From: Lutibacter litoralis
Lineage (GTDB): Bacteria > Bacteroidota > Bacteroidia > Flavobacteriales > Flavobacteriaceae
Direction of reading: 5' to 3'
Assembly: GCF_014646675.1 (NCBI RefSeq)
Contig: NZ_BMNS01000005.1
Span: forward strand, 211,293-275,292
DNA: 64,000 nt
Both the position numbers and the translations under genes were made by a program. The notes under the pieces are model-generated. The model searched no databases. It saw only the letters and a program-made list of their open reading frames with translations, and was not told the origin of the DNA. Positions 24,690 to 33,095 of the stretch are shown one piece after another; the first letter of the stretch is position 1; each line of letters begins with the position of its first letter.

Positions 24690-25346
24690 ATGACAAAAAA
24701 AGAAAAAGTTCAATTTGTAATTAATACACTTGAAAAATTATATCCCGAAGTTCCTATTCCTTTAGATCATAAAGACCCTTATACTCTTTTAATTGCTGTA
24801 TTAATGTCAGCTCAAAGTACCGATGTTGGTGTTAATAAAATTACACCAATATTATTTAAAAAAGCTGACAACCCTTACGATATGGTAAAACTTTCTGTTG
24901 AAGAAATTAGAGAAATCATAAAACCTGTTGGTTTATCTCCTATGAAATCTAAAGGGATTTATGGATTGTCAAAAATACTAATTGAAAAACACCATGGAAA
25001 AGTGCCACAAAATTATAAGGATTTAGAAGAATTGCCTGCAGTTGGCCATAAAACAGCAAGTGTTGTTATGAGTCAGGCATTTGGAATTCCAGCTTTTCCT
25101 GTAGACACCCATATTCATAGATTGCTTTATAGATGGGGTTTAAGCAATGGAAAAAATGTTGTACAAACTGAAAAAGATGCTAAAAGATTATTTCCGATAG
25201 TATTATGGAATAAGCTGCACTTACAAATTATTTTTTATGGAAGAGAATATTCTCCATCAAGAGGTTGGGATCTTGATAAGGATATAATTACTAAAACAAT
25301 TGGAAGAAAATCTGTTTTAAATAAAATTATTAAGGACACTAAATAA
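24690..25346 (+). CDS. nth: Endonuclease III-like DNA glycosylase without Fe-S cluster
   Basis: 218 residues of the HhH-GPD superfamily. The helix-hairpin-helix with the catalytic lysine 121 (LEELPAVGHKTASVVMSQAF) and aspartate 139 (PAFPVDTHIHRLLYRWGL) match the endonuclease III active site (Lys120/Asp138 in E. coli). It would remove oxidised pyrimidines and cut abasic sites. The C-terminal loop that normally carries four cysteines for a 4Fe-4S cluster is replaced by FYGREYSPSRGWDLDKDIIT, and the whole protein contains no cysteine. The catalytic core being intact argues for an active cluster-less enzyme. A tiny basic gene follows 8 bases later. Confidence 0.92.
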   Translation: MTKKEKVQFVINTLEKLYPEVPIPLDHKDPYTLLIAVLMSAQSTDVGVNKITPILFKKADNPYDMVKLSVEEIREIIKPVGLSPMKSKGIYGLSKILIEKHHGKVPQNYKDLEELPAVGHKTASVVMSQAFGIPAFPVDTHIHRLLYRWGLSNGKNVVQTEKDAKRLFPIVLWNKLHLQIIFYGREYSPSRGWDLDKDIITKTIGRKSVLNKIIKDTK

Positions 25347-25354
25347 TAGTTGAA

Positions 25355-25504
25355 ATGGCTAAAAAAGGAAGTGTAAAAAACACTAAAAATAAAGCTTTAC
25401 ATTCTAAATTAATGAACCAGAAAAAAAGTAAATTAAAAGCTTCAAAAATTGCAACCAAAGAACGATTAAAAACAATTGTTAAAAGGTCTCAGGAAAATAA
25501 ATGA
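25355..25504 (+). CDS. Small highly basic protein (49 aa)
   Basis: An ATG at 25355, 8 bases after nth, opens a 49-codon frame (MAKKGSVKNTKNKALHSKLM at the start, KRSQENK at the end). More than a third of the residues are Lys or Arg and there are no acidic runs or membrane segments, which suggests a nucleic-acid-associated or ribosome-associated peptide. The regular basic composition over the whole length and the placement behind nth favour a real gene, but no family is recognised. Confidence 0.55.
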   Translation: MAKKGSVKNTKNKALHSKLMNQKKSKLKASKIATKERLKTIVKRSQENK

Positions 25505-25670
25505 TTGTAATTATTTTAGTTAAAGAATAAGTCTATTTATAAACAAAATATAAATTCTCAAATAATTTAGCTTTTTAATCCTTAAAAACAATAAATGCAC
25601 TATCTTCATATTTAATAGCTTTTATAAATTAATATAAAATAGTTATTATTTAACTTTTAAAACTAAAACA

Positions 25671-25775
25671 ATGGCAAAAAGTCAGGATGCAAAAAAAAAT
25701 GTCAAAAAAGAGCCTTTAAAAACTACAAAAGAAAAAAAGGCTGCAAAAAGGGATAAAAAACCTAAATATGATTAA
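25671..25775 (+). CDS. Small basic protein (34 aa)
   Basis: An ATG at 25671 preceded by an A-rich spacer (TTTTAAAACTAAAACA) opens a 34-codon frame, MAKSQDAKKNVKKEPLKTTK up to KPKYD. Lys-rich throughout. Tiny proteins beginning MAKSQ and rich in lysine are common in Flavobacteriaceae; no function is known. An origin as chance AT-rich sequence is possible but unlikely given the start and composition. Confidence 0.55.
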   Translation: MAKSQDAKKNVKKEPLKTTKEKKAAKRDKKPKYD

Positions 25776-25809
25776 CAAAAAATCATGTTTTAAATAAAAA
25801 AAATCTAAA

Positions 25810-25837
25810 AAGCCCATTTTTGGTTAAAAATGGGCTT
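25810..25837 (-). terminator. Terminator of the sigma / 46-aa operon
   Basis: AAGCCCATTTTT pairs perfectly with AAAAATGGGCTT around GGTT. On the minus strand the stem is followed by a T-rich run, and it lies 9 bases past the stop of the small minus-strand gene at 25846. Confidence 0.85.
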
Positions 25838-25845
25838 AAAGAACA

Positions 25846-25986
25846 TTAATTCAAATGTAACTCAATATAATTGTTTTTGTTGGTTTTAATTACCCTCATT
25901 TGTTTAGAGTAATTAAGTAAATATTGAATTATTTCAGGTCTTGGTTGCTCCACTAATGGAGACTTTTCAGAGTAAAGTTTCATCAT
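25846..25986 (-). CDS. Small conserved-type protein downstream of sigma factor (46 aa)
   Basis: A 46-codon frame on the minus strand starts with a double ATG (25984-25986 and 25981-25983) and reads KLYSEKSPLVEQPRPEIIQY, then LLNYSKQMRVIKTNKN. It begins 47 bases after the ECF sigma gene stops and ends just before a strong terminator, so both signals bracket it as a real gene. The pattern of an acidic-proline segment (LVEQPRPE) and a helix ending NYSK resembles a small protein often found behind this sigma factor in Flavobacteriaceae (from memory). Function unknown; a regulator of the sigma factor is one possibility. Confidence 0.7.
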   Translation of the reverse strand: MMKLYSEKSPLVEQPRPEIIQYLLNYSKQMRVIKTNKNNYIELHLN

Positions 25987-26033
25987 ATTTAACTGGTTTA
26001 TATTAAAGTAACGATGAAAACTTACTTTTAGTA

Positions 26034-26618
26034 TTAATTAACCAAAATTATATTATGTTTTTCTATTAACTTTCTTAAATTAATGAGTGCATATCGCATT
26101 CTTCCTAAGGCTGTATTTATACTTACATCTGTATTTTCTGCAATTTCTTTAAAACTCATGTCTTTATACATACGCATAATTAACACTTCTTTTTGATCTT
26201 CAGGCAATTCAACAATTAACTCTCTAATATCATTTAAAATCTGATCTTTAATTAACTGTTTTTCAACATTTAAAACTTCATCACTAATTACTGTAAAAAT
26301 ATCAAATTCATCTGTATTTCTAAATGTTGGAATTCGTTTATTTCTTCTAAAATGATCAATAACCAAATTATGAGCTATACGCATAACCCAAGGTAAAAAT
26401 TTACCTTCTTCATTATACTTCCCTTTTTTTAAAGTATTTATAACTTTAATAAAAGTATCTTGAAAAATATCTTCGGCAATTTCTCTATCCAAAATCTTAG
26501 ACAATACAAAACTAAAAATTCGTTGTTTATGACGAATGATTAAAATTTCTAAAGATTTTTCGTTTCCGTTTATGTAGTCGCTTACTAGAACGCTATCGGC
26601 AATAACTTTACTTTGCAT
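26034..26618 (-). CDS. ECF RNA polymerase sigma factor
   Basis: 194 residues. Region 2 (about 20-95): RIFSFVLSKILDREIAEDIF, QDTFIKVINTLKKGKYNEEG, LPWVMRIAHNLVIDHFRRNK. Region 4 (about 135-188): LPEDQKEVLIMRMYKDMSFK, EIAENTDVSINTALGRMRYA. No FecR or other membrane anti-sigma gene follows; instead a 46-residue gene lies downstream. This form is typical of a general flavobacterial sigma factor that is widely kept, rather than one tied to a SusCD locus. Confidence 0.93.
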   Translation of the reverse strand: MQSKVIADSVLVSDYINGNEKSLEILIIRHKQRIFSFVLSKILDREIAEDIFQDTFIKVINTLKKGKYNEEGKFLPWVMRIAHNLVIDHFRRNKRIPTFRNTDEFDIFTVISDEVLNVEKQLIKDQILNDIRELIVELPEDQKEVLIMRMYKDMSFKEIAENTDVSINTALGRMRYALINLRKLIEKHNIILVN

Positions 26619-26814
26619 AATTTAAATACATTTATGGGGTTAAACTTGTATTTTATAATTTTATAAAAGTAAATATGTTATATAAGCGTTCGTTTTTAGA
26701 ATTATTATTCAAATATGCAGCATATTTTTAACATTTACAAATAAAACTTAAAGAACTATGTGTATTTTTTAAATTATGTTTTCCAAAGCTCTTAAAATTC
26801 TCATTAATTGTAAT

Positions 26815-26822
26815 TATCTTTG
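26815..26822 (+). promoter_or_regulatory. -7 box before uvrA
   Basis: TATCTTTG fits TAnnTTTG, 23 bases before the uvrA ATG. No clear -33 TTTG is seen at the right distance. Confidence 0.45.
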
Positions 26823-26845
26823 CTTTTATTTATTTTTTCAAAAGT

Positions 26846-29632
26846 ATGACGAAAAACCTTGCCGCATTAAATCCAAAAGAAAACATTTTAATTAAAGGTG
26901 CTAAACTTCATAATTTAAAAAATATTGATGTTGCAATCCCAAGAAATAAATTGGTTGTAATTACGGGTCTTTCTGGATCTGGAAAATCTAGTTTAGCTTT
27001 TGATACGTTATTTGCTGAAGGTCAGCGTAGATATGTAGAAAGTTTATCGTCTTATGCTCGTCAATTTTTGGGAAGACTAAACAAACCAAAAGTTGATTAT
27101 ATAAAAGGAATTGCACCCGCTATTGCAATTGAACAAAAGGTAAATTCTACAAATCCACGATCAACCGTTGGAACTTCAACAGAAATTTATGATTATTTAA
27201 AATTATTATTCGCCAGAATAGGTAAAACCTACTCTCCTATTTCAGAAAATGAAGTAAAAAAACATACGGTTAGTGATGTTATCAATCACATTAAAACAAT
27301 AGAGTTAAACACAAAATTACTATTGCTCTCGCCTGTTCATATTCCAGATGAAAGAAGTGTCCTTCAAACATTAAAAATATTAGCGCAACAAGGGTATGCA
27401 AGAATAAAGTATAAAGAAAAAATTATTAGAATTGAAGAAATAACAGCAGAAATTGAACACGATTTTCACCTTGTTATAGATAGAATTGTTGTAAAAGATG
27501 ATGAAGATTTTTTTAATCGTTTGGGTGATGCCATTCAAACTGCCTTTTTCGAAGGAAAAGGCGAGTGTATAATTCAAAATCTAAAAACAAAAAAGGAAAT
27601 CCTTTTTAATAATAAATTTGAATTAGATGGCATTCAATTTTTAGAGCCAAACACGCATTTGTTCAGTTTTAACAATCCGTATGGTGCTTGTCCAAATTGT
27701 GAAGGCTATGGAAATGTTATTGGTGTTGATGAAGATTTGGTAATTCCAAACACCGGACTATCAATTTATGAAGATGTTATTTTACCTTGGAAAACAGATT
27801 CCTTTAATCATTATAAAAACGAATTAATTACACACGCTTATAAGTTTGACATTCCTATTCACAAACCTTGGTTTGAACTAACAGAAACTCAAAAAACACT
27901 TATCTGGGATGGAAATAGTTCCTTTAATGGATTAAACCATTTTTTCAAACATTTAGAAGAAAAAAGCTATAAAATTCAATATAGAGTAATGCTTTCTCGC
28001 TATAGAGGAAAAACTAAATGTACAACGTGTAAAGGCAAAAGATTACGAGAAGAAACCAACTATGTGAAAATTAATACTAAAAATATTAGTGAATTGGTTG
28101 ATGTACCTTTAAATGAATTAGCTGATTTCTTTAAAAACCTAAAACTTGATGTTTATGAAGAAAAAATAGCAAAACGTTTATTGGTTGAAATTAACAACAG
28201 ATTACAGTTTTTAAATGATGTTGGCTTAAACTATTTAACCTTAAACAGAACTTCAAATACTTTATCTGGTGGTGAAAGTCAGCGTATTAATTTAGCAACT
28301 TCTTTAGGAAGTAGTTTGGTGGGTTCTATGTATATTTTAGATGAACCAAGTATTGGTTTGCATCCAAAAGACACAGGACGTTTAATTAAAGTATTAAAAG
28401 ATTTGCGCAACTTAGGGAATACAGTTATTGTAGTTGAACATGATGAAGATATTATGAAAGCTGCAGATCTAATAATTGATATTGGTCCTGAGGCTGGTAC
28501 TTTTGGTGGAGAAATTGTTGCAGAAGGCACTTTTAAAGAGATTTTAAAATCTGACTCATTAACAGCACAATATTTAAATAATACACAGCAAATTGAAATT
28601 CCAAAAACAAGAAGAATTTCAAAAAATGCAATAACAGTTATTGGAGCGAGAGAAAATAATTTAAAAAATATTGATGTTACATTTCCTTTAAATTGCTTAA
28701 CTGTAATTACAGGTGTTTCTGGAAGTGGTAAAAGTACCTTGGTAAGCAAAATATTGTTTCCTGCTGTTCAAAAAAAAATTGGTGGATATGGAGAAAAAGT
28801 TGGACAATTCACCGAAATTAAAGGTGATTTTAAAGCTATAGAACATATAGAATTTATCAATCAAAACCCAATTGGTAGATCAAGCAGGTCAAACCCTGTA
28901 ACATATATTAAAGCTTATGACGACATTAGAGCTTTGTTTGCTTCAGAAAAACTATCAAAAATTAGAAATTACCAACCAAAACATTTTTCATTTAATGTAG
29001 AAGGCGGACGTTGTGAGGTTTGTAAAGGTGAAGGTGAAGTTACCATAGAAATGCAATTTATGGCTGATGTACATTTAGAATGTGAAGCCTGTAAAGGAAT
29101 GCGTTTTAAAAAGGAAGTTTTAGAAGTTAAATTCTACAAAAAATCAATAAATGATATTTTAAATAGCACTATTGATGATGCTATTGCATTTTTTAAAGAA
29201 TACAACGAAACTAAAATTGTAAAAAAACTACAACCTTTACAAGATGTTGGTTTAGGTTATGTAACATTAGGACAATCTTCTTCTACACTTTCTGGAGGTG
29301 AAGCGCAACGTATTAAATTAGCTTCATTTTTAGTAAAAGGAACGCGACAAAGCAAATCTTTGTTTATTTTTGATGAACCTACAACTGGATTACATTTTCA
29401 CGATATTAAAAAATTATTAAAGTCGTTTAACGCTTTAATAAAAAATGGACATTCAATAATTGTAATTGAACATAATATTGATTTAATAAAATGTGCAGAT
29501 TATATTATAGATTTGGGTAAAGAAGGTGGTAAAAATGGCGGTTCACTCCTATTTCAAGGAACTCCTGAAGATCTTATAAAATGTAAAGATTCTTTAACAG
29601 CACCTTATTTAGCTGAAAAATTAAATTCGTAA
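26846..29632 (+). CDS. uvrA: Excinuclease ABC subunit A
   Basis: 928 residues, slightly shorter than the usual 940-950. Two ABC modules: Walker A GLSGSGKSS (41-49) and GVSGSGKST in the second half; signatures LSGGESQRI and LSGGEAQRI; Walker B YILDEPSIGL and FIFDEPTTGL. Zinc-binding cysteine pairs are present: CPNCEGYGN, CTTCKGKRL, CEVCKGEGEV and CEACKGMRF. It recognises bulky DNA lesions with UvrB in nucleotide excision repair. Transcribed alone, from a -7 box shortly before the start. Flavobacteria often have two uvrA genes; which one this is cannot be said. Confidence 0.96.
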   Translation: MTKNLAALNPKENILIKGAKLHNLKNIDVAIPRNKLVVITGLSGSGKSSLAFDTLFAEGQRRYVESLSSYARQFLGRLNKPKVDYIKGIAPAIAIEQKVNSTNPRSTVGTSTEIYDYLKLLFARIGKTYSPISENEVKKHTVSDVINHIKTIELNTKLLLLSPVHIPDERSVLQTLKILAQQGYARIKYKEKIIRIEEITAEIEHDFHLVIDRIVVKDDEDFFNRLGDAIQTAFFEGKGECIIQNLKTKKEILFNNKFELDGIQFLEPNTHLFSFNNPYGACPNCEGYGNVIGVDEDLVIPNTGLSIYEDVILPWKTDSFNHYKNELITHAYKFDIPIHKPWFELTETQKTLIWDGNSSFNGLNHFFKHLEEKSYKIQYRVMLSRYRGKTKCTTCKGKRLREETNYVKINTKNISELVDVPLNELADFFKNLKLDVYEEKIAKRLLVEINNRLQFLNDVGLNYLTLNRTSNTLSGGESQRINLATSLGSSLVGSMYILDEPSIGLHPKDTGRLIKVLKDLRNLGNTVIVVEHDEDIMKAADLIIDIGPEAGTFGGEIVAEGTFKEILKSDSLTAQYLNNTQQIEIPKTRRISKNAITVIGARENNLKNIDVTFPLNCLTVITGVSGSGKSTLVSKILFPAVQKKIGGYGEKVGQFTEIKGDFKAIEHIEFINQNPIGRSSRSNPVTYIKAYDDIRALFASEKLSKIRNYQPKHFSFNVEGGRCEVCKGEGEVTIEMQFMADVHLECEACKGMRFKKEVLEVKFYKKSINDILNSTIDDAIAFFKEYNETKIVKKLQPLQDVGLGYVTLGQSSSTLSGGEAQRIKLASFLVKGTRQSKSLFIFDEPTTGLHFHDIKKLLKSFNALIKNGHSIIVIEHNIDLIKCADYIIDLGKEGGKNGGSLLFQGTPEDLIKCKDSLTAPYLAEKLNS

Positions 29633-29684
29633 AAAATTGAAATCTATTCGTGTTTTCGACTTTGATGATTCGTAATTAAAGACC

Positions 29685-30374
29685 CTATTCTTCTTTTTTC
29701 TCTGAATTTTCTATGGTCGATATTTTACTTTTAGCAAGCACAAAATCTGGAAATAAATTTACAGCACGCATAAAACTTAGCTTAGCTTCTGTTTGTTTAT
29801 TTAAATTAAGTAAAATAATACCTTCTAAATAAGCAATAGCAGCTTTTAAATCTACACTTTGGTTATAATTTTTATTTACTTGAAAATTCACTTTTATTTC
29901 CCCTGTATCTTCAAGTAAATCAGCTCCCTTAATAGATTTATAGGCATCAACAAATTTTTTGGTTGCAACTTGTAAAGTTGCTAATTTATACGCGTGATAA
30001 TTATTTTTAGTTTTAGCTAATAAATTAGAATATACTTCAACGGCTTTTTCTAAAGCACCCATATTTTCTATAGAAATGGCATTCATTTCTAATAATTCTA
30101 AATTATCAGGTTTGTTTTTTAAAATATCGTTGGTTACTAAAAAACTAGAAATATATTTAGCATCATTAAAATACATATAAGCCAAACTATCTTTATAAGT
30201 GCTTTGCTCGCCTTCAATTGCAATAATAGAATACATTGCAGCTGCTGCAGCATCTTTATCATTATAACTTAAAGCCAATTTTATTTTTTGCTGTTGCAAT
30301 TCAATATTACTTGTAGTTTGAGCCAAAATGGAAGTTGTAATTAATAAAGCAACAATGTAGATATAATTTTTCAT
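29685..30374 (-). CDS. Exported TPR-repeat protein
   Basis: 229 residues with a signal peptide (MKNYIYIVALLITTSILAQ). The rest is helical with TPR-like units (ALSYNDKDAAAAAMYSIIAI, ALEKAVEVYSNLLAKTKNNY, EAKLSFMRAVNLFPDFVLAK). Such proteins act as periplasmic scaffolds. No partner is indicated by the neighbours, tRNA-His upstream and uvrA convergent. Confidence 0.8.
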   Translation of the reverse strand: MKNYIYIVALLITTSILAQTTSNIELQQQKIKLALSYNDKDAAAAAMYSIIAIEGEQSTYKDSLAYMYFNDAKYISSFLVTNDILKNKPDNLELLEMNAISIENMGALEKAVEVYSNLLAKTKNNYHAYKLATLQVATKKFVDAYKSIKGADLLEDTGEIKVNFQVNKNYNQSVDLKAAIAYLEGIILLNLNKQTEAKLSFMRAVNLFPDFVLAKSKISTIENSEKKEE

Positions 30375-30463
30375 TTTAATAATTTAATTTATAGTTTGTA
30401 AAACTATTAAAATAATTATTAGAAATTGTATTATTTATCATAAAAAGAAAGATTAAAAACAAA

Positions 30464-30488
30464 AAAAGGTCTGAAAAACAGACCTTTT
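30464..30488 (-). terminator. Terminator after tRNA-His
   Basis: AAAAGGTCTG pairs with CAGACCTTTT around AAAAA, with a T-run on the minus strand. It lies 6 bases past the tRNA 3' end. Confidence 0.85.
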
Positions 30489-30494
30489 AATATG

Positions 30495-30569
30495 GGTGGA
30501 AGACCGGGTTCGAACCGGCGACCTCCGGAACCACAATCCGGCGCTCTAACCAGCTGAGCTACAACCACC
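30495..30569 (-). tRNA. tRNA-His (anticodon GTG)
   Basis: Reading the minus strand: GTGGTTG acceptor 5' half, TA, D-arm GCTC..GAGC, anticodon arm CCGGA-TTGTGGT-TCCGG, T-arm GCCGG-TTCGAAC-CCGGT, acceptor 3' half CTTCCAC. The anticodon GTG and an extra G at position -1 facing C73 are the marks of tRNA-His. CCA is not encoded. As read, acceptor pairs 5-68 and 6-67 are both T facing T. Confidence 0.95.
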
Positions 30570-30623
30570 ATTTAATCGCGGATGCAAATGTAAAACATTG
30601 TTCAATTTTATACAAACATTTTA

Positions 30624-31346
30624 TTAAATTAATTTATCTAAATTTTCTACAGCTACATAACGCTCTGTATTAAAACCTTCTGCGTGCGATGTGCCAATCA
30701 ACCTACCTAAATCTTGCGCTCTATAAACAATACTATCTAAAAAATTCTTACTTGAAATTGGAGAACTTGGCTCCTTGCTATTTGGATCATAAAATTGTGA
30801 GCTATAAGCTTTTACCGCTGATAATTTAGTCTCAACAAACCCAGACACATCAACAACAAAATCAGGTTCTAAATTTTTCCATTGAATATAATGATATACT
30901 TGTTTCGGCCTCCAAGCATCTTGTATATCACCATTCAAATGTGTTTCAATTTTAACCAAACCTGATAAAAAACAAGCGTCAGACACTACTTTACTGCCTT
31001 TTGAATGATCTATATGCCGATCGTCAAAAGCATTACATAACACAATATTTGGTTTGTATTTTCGTATTATTTTAATAATTTCAAGCTGATGTGCTTTATC
31101 ATTACTAAAAAAACCATCAGAAAAAGCTAAATTTTCTCTAATTTCGACACCTAAAATAGTTGCTGCATTTTTAGCTTCTTGATCTCTAATTTCAGCAGAA
31201 CCCCTTGTACCTAATTCTCCACGTGTTAAATCTAAAATTCCAACTTTTTTTCCTAATGAAATCTCTTTAGCCAAGGTAGCTCCACAGCCTAGTTCCACAT
31301 CATCTGGGTGCGCTCCCACAGCTAAAACATCTAATTTTAAATCCAT
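30624..31346 (-). CDS. bshB1: Bacillithiol biosynthesis deacetylase BshB1
   Basis: 240 residues of the LmbE/PIG-L family. The metal-binding AHPDDVELGCG motif lies at 12-22, with a second histidine region FDDRHIDHSKGS and the C-terminal SHAEGF. TRGELGTRGSAEIRDQEA and YRAQDLGRLIG fit the BshB1 subgroup. It removes the acetyl group from GlcNAc-malate in the synthesis of bacillithiol, the low-molecular-weight thiol used by many Bacteroidota. The other genes (bshA, bshC) are not in the window. Confidence 0.93.
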   Translation of the reverse strand: MDLKLDVLAVGAHPDDVELGCGATLAKEISLGKKVGILDLTRGELGTRGSAEIRDQEAKNAATILGVEIRENLAFSDGFFSNDKAHQLEIIKIIRKYKPNIVLCNAFDDRHIDHSKGSKVVSDACFLSGLVKIETHLNGDIQDAWRPKQVYHYIQWKNLEPDFVVDVSGFVETKLSAVKAYSSQFYDPNSKEPSSPISSKNFLDSIVYRAQDLGRLIGTSHAEGFNTERYVAVENLDKLI

Positions 31347-31461
31347 AAATTTTTATTTAAAGCAAATATATAACATTTTTATTTTTGAAAATTTATGCTA
31401 ATTATTCAGACAACTATTTAATTAATTAAAATACTTAAAAATTAGTGCTTTGTTAACATTT

Positions 31462-31493
31462 ATTAACATAGTTGTAGGTGCAACTATGTTAAT
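31462..31493. promoter_or_regulatory. Operator-like palindrome of the RND efflux operon
   Basis: ATTAACATAGTTG (31462-31474) and CAACTATGTTAAT (31481-31493) are perfect complements over 13 bp with a 6-base spacer. The site overlaps the first codons of the MarR gene, and a further TTAACA lies 11 bases upstream. It is a strong candidate autoregulatory MarR operator controlling the whole efflux operon. Confidence 0.7.
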
Positions 31494-31971
31494 AAATATT
31501 ATATTTGCTAAAATTAAAAATATATTGTTCTTAGAAACCTCAATTTTCCCTTGGATTGGTATTATTGCCAAAATGCAAGCTTGTTTTATTAATAAAACCT
31601 TTAAAGATCATTCTATTGATCTAAGTATAGAGCAATTTATAGTTTTAAATGTATTAACAAAGAACAACGGTAAAACTCAAAACGATTTGGCGCTTATTAC
31701 AGAAAGTGATAAAACATCATTATCTCGACTTATTAAAACTATGGAAAAAAAAGGGCTTATTTCTAGAAAATCCATAAAAACAGACAAACGAGTTAAAACT
31801 ATTTATTTAACTAACTACGGAGAAAAAATATACTTAACTACCTTACCTCTCTTAAAAAAAACTATTAAAAAATTTCAAAAAGGAATTTCTGATACTGAAA
31901 TTTTTCAAGCAATTGATACTATTAAAAAAATTCAACTAAATATTTCTAAAGTACATTCATTTAAATTATGA
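31486..31971 (+). CDS. MarR-family regulator of RND efflux operon
   Basis: 161 residues from the ATG at 31486; a TTG at 31450 in the same frame is upstream of the palindrome and is less likely. It has a winged helix-turn-helix: LSIEQFIVLNVLTKNNGKTQ, NDLALITESDKTSLSRLIKT, MEKKGLISRKSIKTDKRVKT, IYLTNYGEKI. It overlaps the adaptor gene by 4 bases (ATGA), so it is the first gene of the efflux operon and most likely its repressor, released by a pump substrate. Confidence 0.92.
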   Translation: MLINIIFAKIKNILFLETSIFPWIGIIAKMQACFINKTFKDHSIDLSIEQFIVLNVLTKNNGKTQNDLALITESDKTSLSRLIKTMEKKGLISRKSIKTDKRVKTIYLTNYGEKIYLTTLPLLKKTIKKFQKGISDTEIFQAIDTIKKIQLNISKVHSFKL

Positions 31972-33089
31972 GAAAAATAATTATTACAATTTTAAGCCTT
32001 TTACTTATTGCGCTGTCAATTATTGGCGGTATGGCTATTGCAAACAGCAACAAAAAAGGAAAACCAACCTTTAATAAAATAGTAAGTACTGTTTATACAA
32101 CTACAATTGAAAACAAAGCTATTCCTGTTATTATAACAGCAAGTGGTAGTTTAACCGCAAAAAACAAAATTGAGTTATTTTCTGAAGTTCAAGGAATTTT
32201 AAAACAGACTTCAAAAAATTATAAAACAGGAACTCAATATGTAAAAAACGAAACTATTATAGCCATAAATAGTGACGAGTTTTATGCAAACTTAAAAGCA
32301 CAAAAAAGTAATTTATTTAATGCTATTACTGCAATAATGCCAGATATTCAATTAGATTATCCAAATGAATATTTAAAGTGGAAATCATATTTAAATAATT
32401 TCGATATCAATAAAACTACTTCTAAACTTCCTGAAACAAATTCTGAAAAAGAAAAGTTCTTTATTTCTGGAAGAGGCATTATTACAAATTATTATAATGT
32501 TAAAAATTTAGAAGTTAAACATGCTAAATATACCTTAAAAGCTCCTTTTAATGGCGTTTTAACAGAGGCAATGGTAACTCAAGGCTCTTTGGTTAGAATA
32601 GGTCAAAAATTAGGAGAATATATTGACCCATCGGTTTATGAAATGGAAGTAAACATTAATGAATCTAGTGCTAACTTACTTAAAAAGGGAATCAAAGTTA
32701 CTATTTACAATCTTAATAAAACTAGTAGCTGGGAAGCAACAGTTGTAAGAGTAAATGGAAAAATTGACCAAGCTACACAAACTGTAAAAACCTATTTACA
32801 AGTTACAGGAAATCAACTTAGAGAAGGTATGTATTTAACTGCTGATTTAGAATCTAAATCAATTAAAAATGCAATAGAAATATCTCGAAAGTTATTAGTT
32901 GATGACACCAAAGTATTCATAGTAAAAGATTCAAGCCTAAACTTAGTTTCCGTAAACCCTGTATACTTTAATGATAATACTGTAATTATACAAGGACTAG
33001 AAAATGGAACAACTATTTTATCCAAGCCTCTTCCTGGAGCTTATAATGGCATGTTAGTTAAAACAATTAATGAAACTAACAACAACTAA
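31968..33089 (+). CDS. RND efflux periplasmic adaptor (membrane fusion protein)
   Basis: 373 residues. An N-terminal membrane anchor (IIITILSLLLIALSIIGGMA) leads into a lipoyl-like half (VITASGSLTAKNKIELFSEV, then QGILKQ), a short helical hairpin (about 100-190), the second lipoyl half (YTLKAPFNGVLTEAMVTQGS) and beta-barrel and membrane-proximal domains (VYEMEVNINESSANLL, GMYLTADLESKSI). It links the inner-membrane pump to the outer-membrane channel. It overlaps marR by 4 bases and is followed 6 bases later by the pump gene. The hairpin is shorter than in AcrA. Confidence 0.92.
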   Translation: MRKIIITILSLLLIALSIIGGMAIANSNKKGKPTFNKIVSTVYTTTIENKAIPVIITASGSLTAKNKIELFSEVQGILKQTSKNYKTGTQYVKNETIIAINSDEFYANLKAQKSNLFNAITAIMPDIQLDYPNEYLKWKSYLNNFDINKTTSKLPETNSEKEKFFISGRGIITNYYNVKNLEVKHAKYTLKAPFNGVLTEAMVTQGSLVRIGQKLGEYIDPSVYEMEVNINESSANLLKKGIKVTIYNLNKTSSWEATVVRVNGKIDQATQTVKTYLQVTGNQLREGMYLTADLESKSIKNAIEISRKLLVDDTKVFIVKDSSLNLVSVNPVYFNDNTVIIQGLENGTTILSKPLPGAYNGMLVKTINETNNN

Positions 33090-33095
33090 TTTACT

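Noticed and set aside
28279-28749. 156-residue minus-strand frame inside uvrA
   Set aside because: Shadow of uvrA in another frame; the same holds for the frames antisense to the RND pump, ppdK, pcm, the PhzF gene, prfB and the receptor genes.
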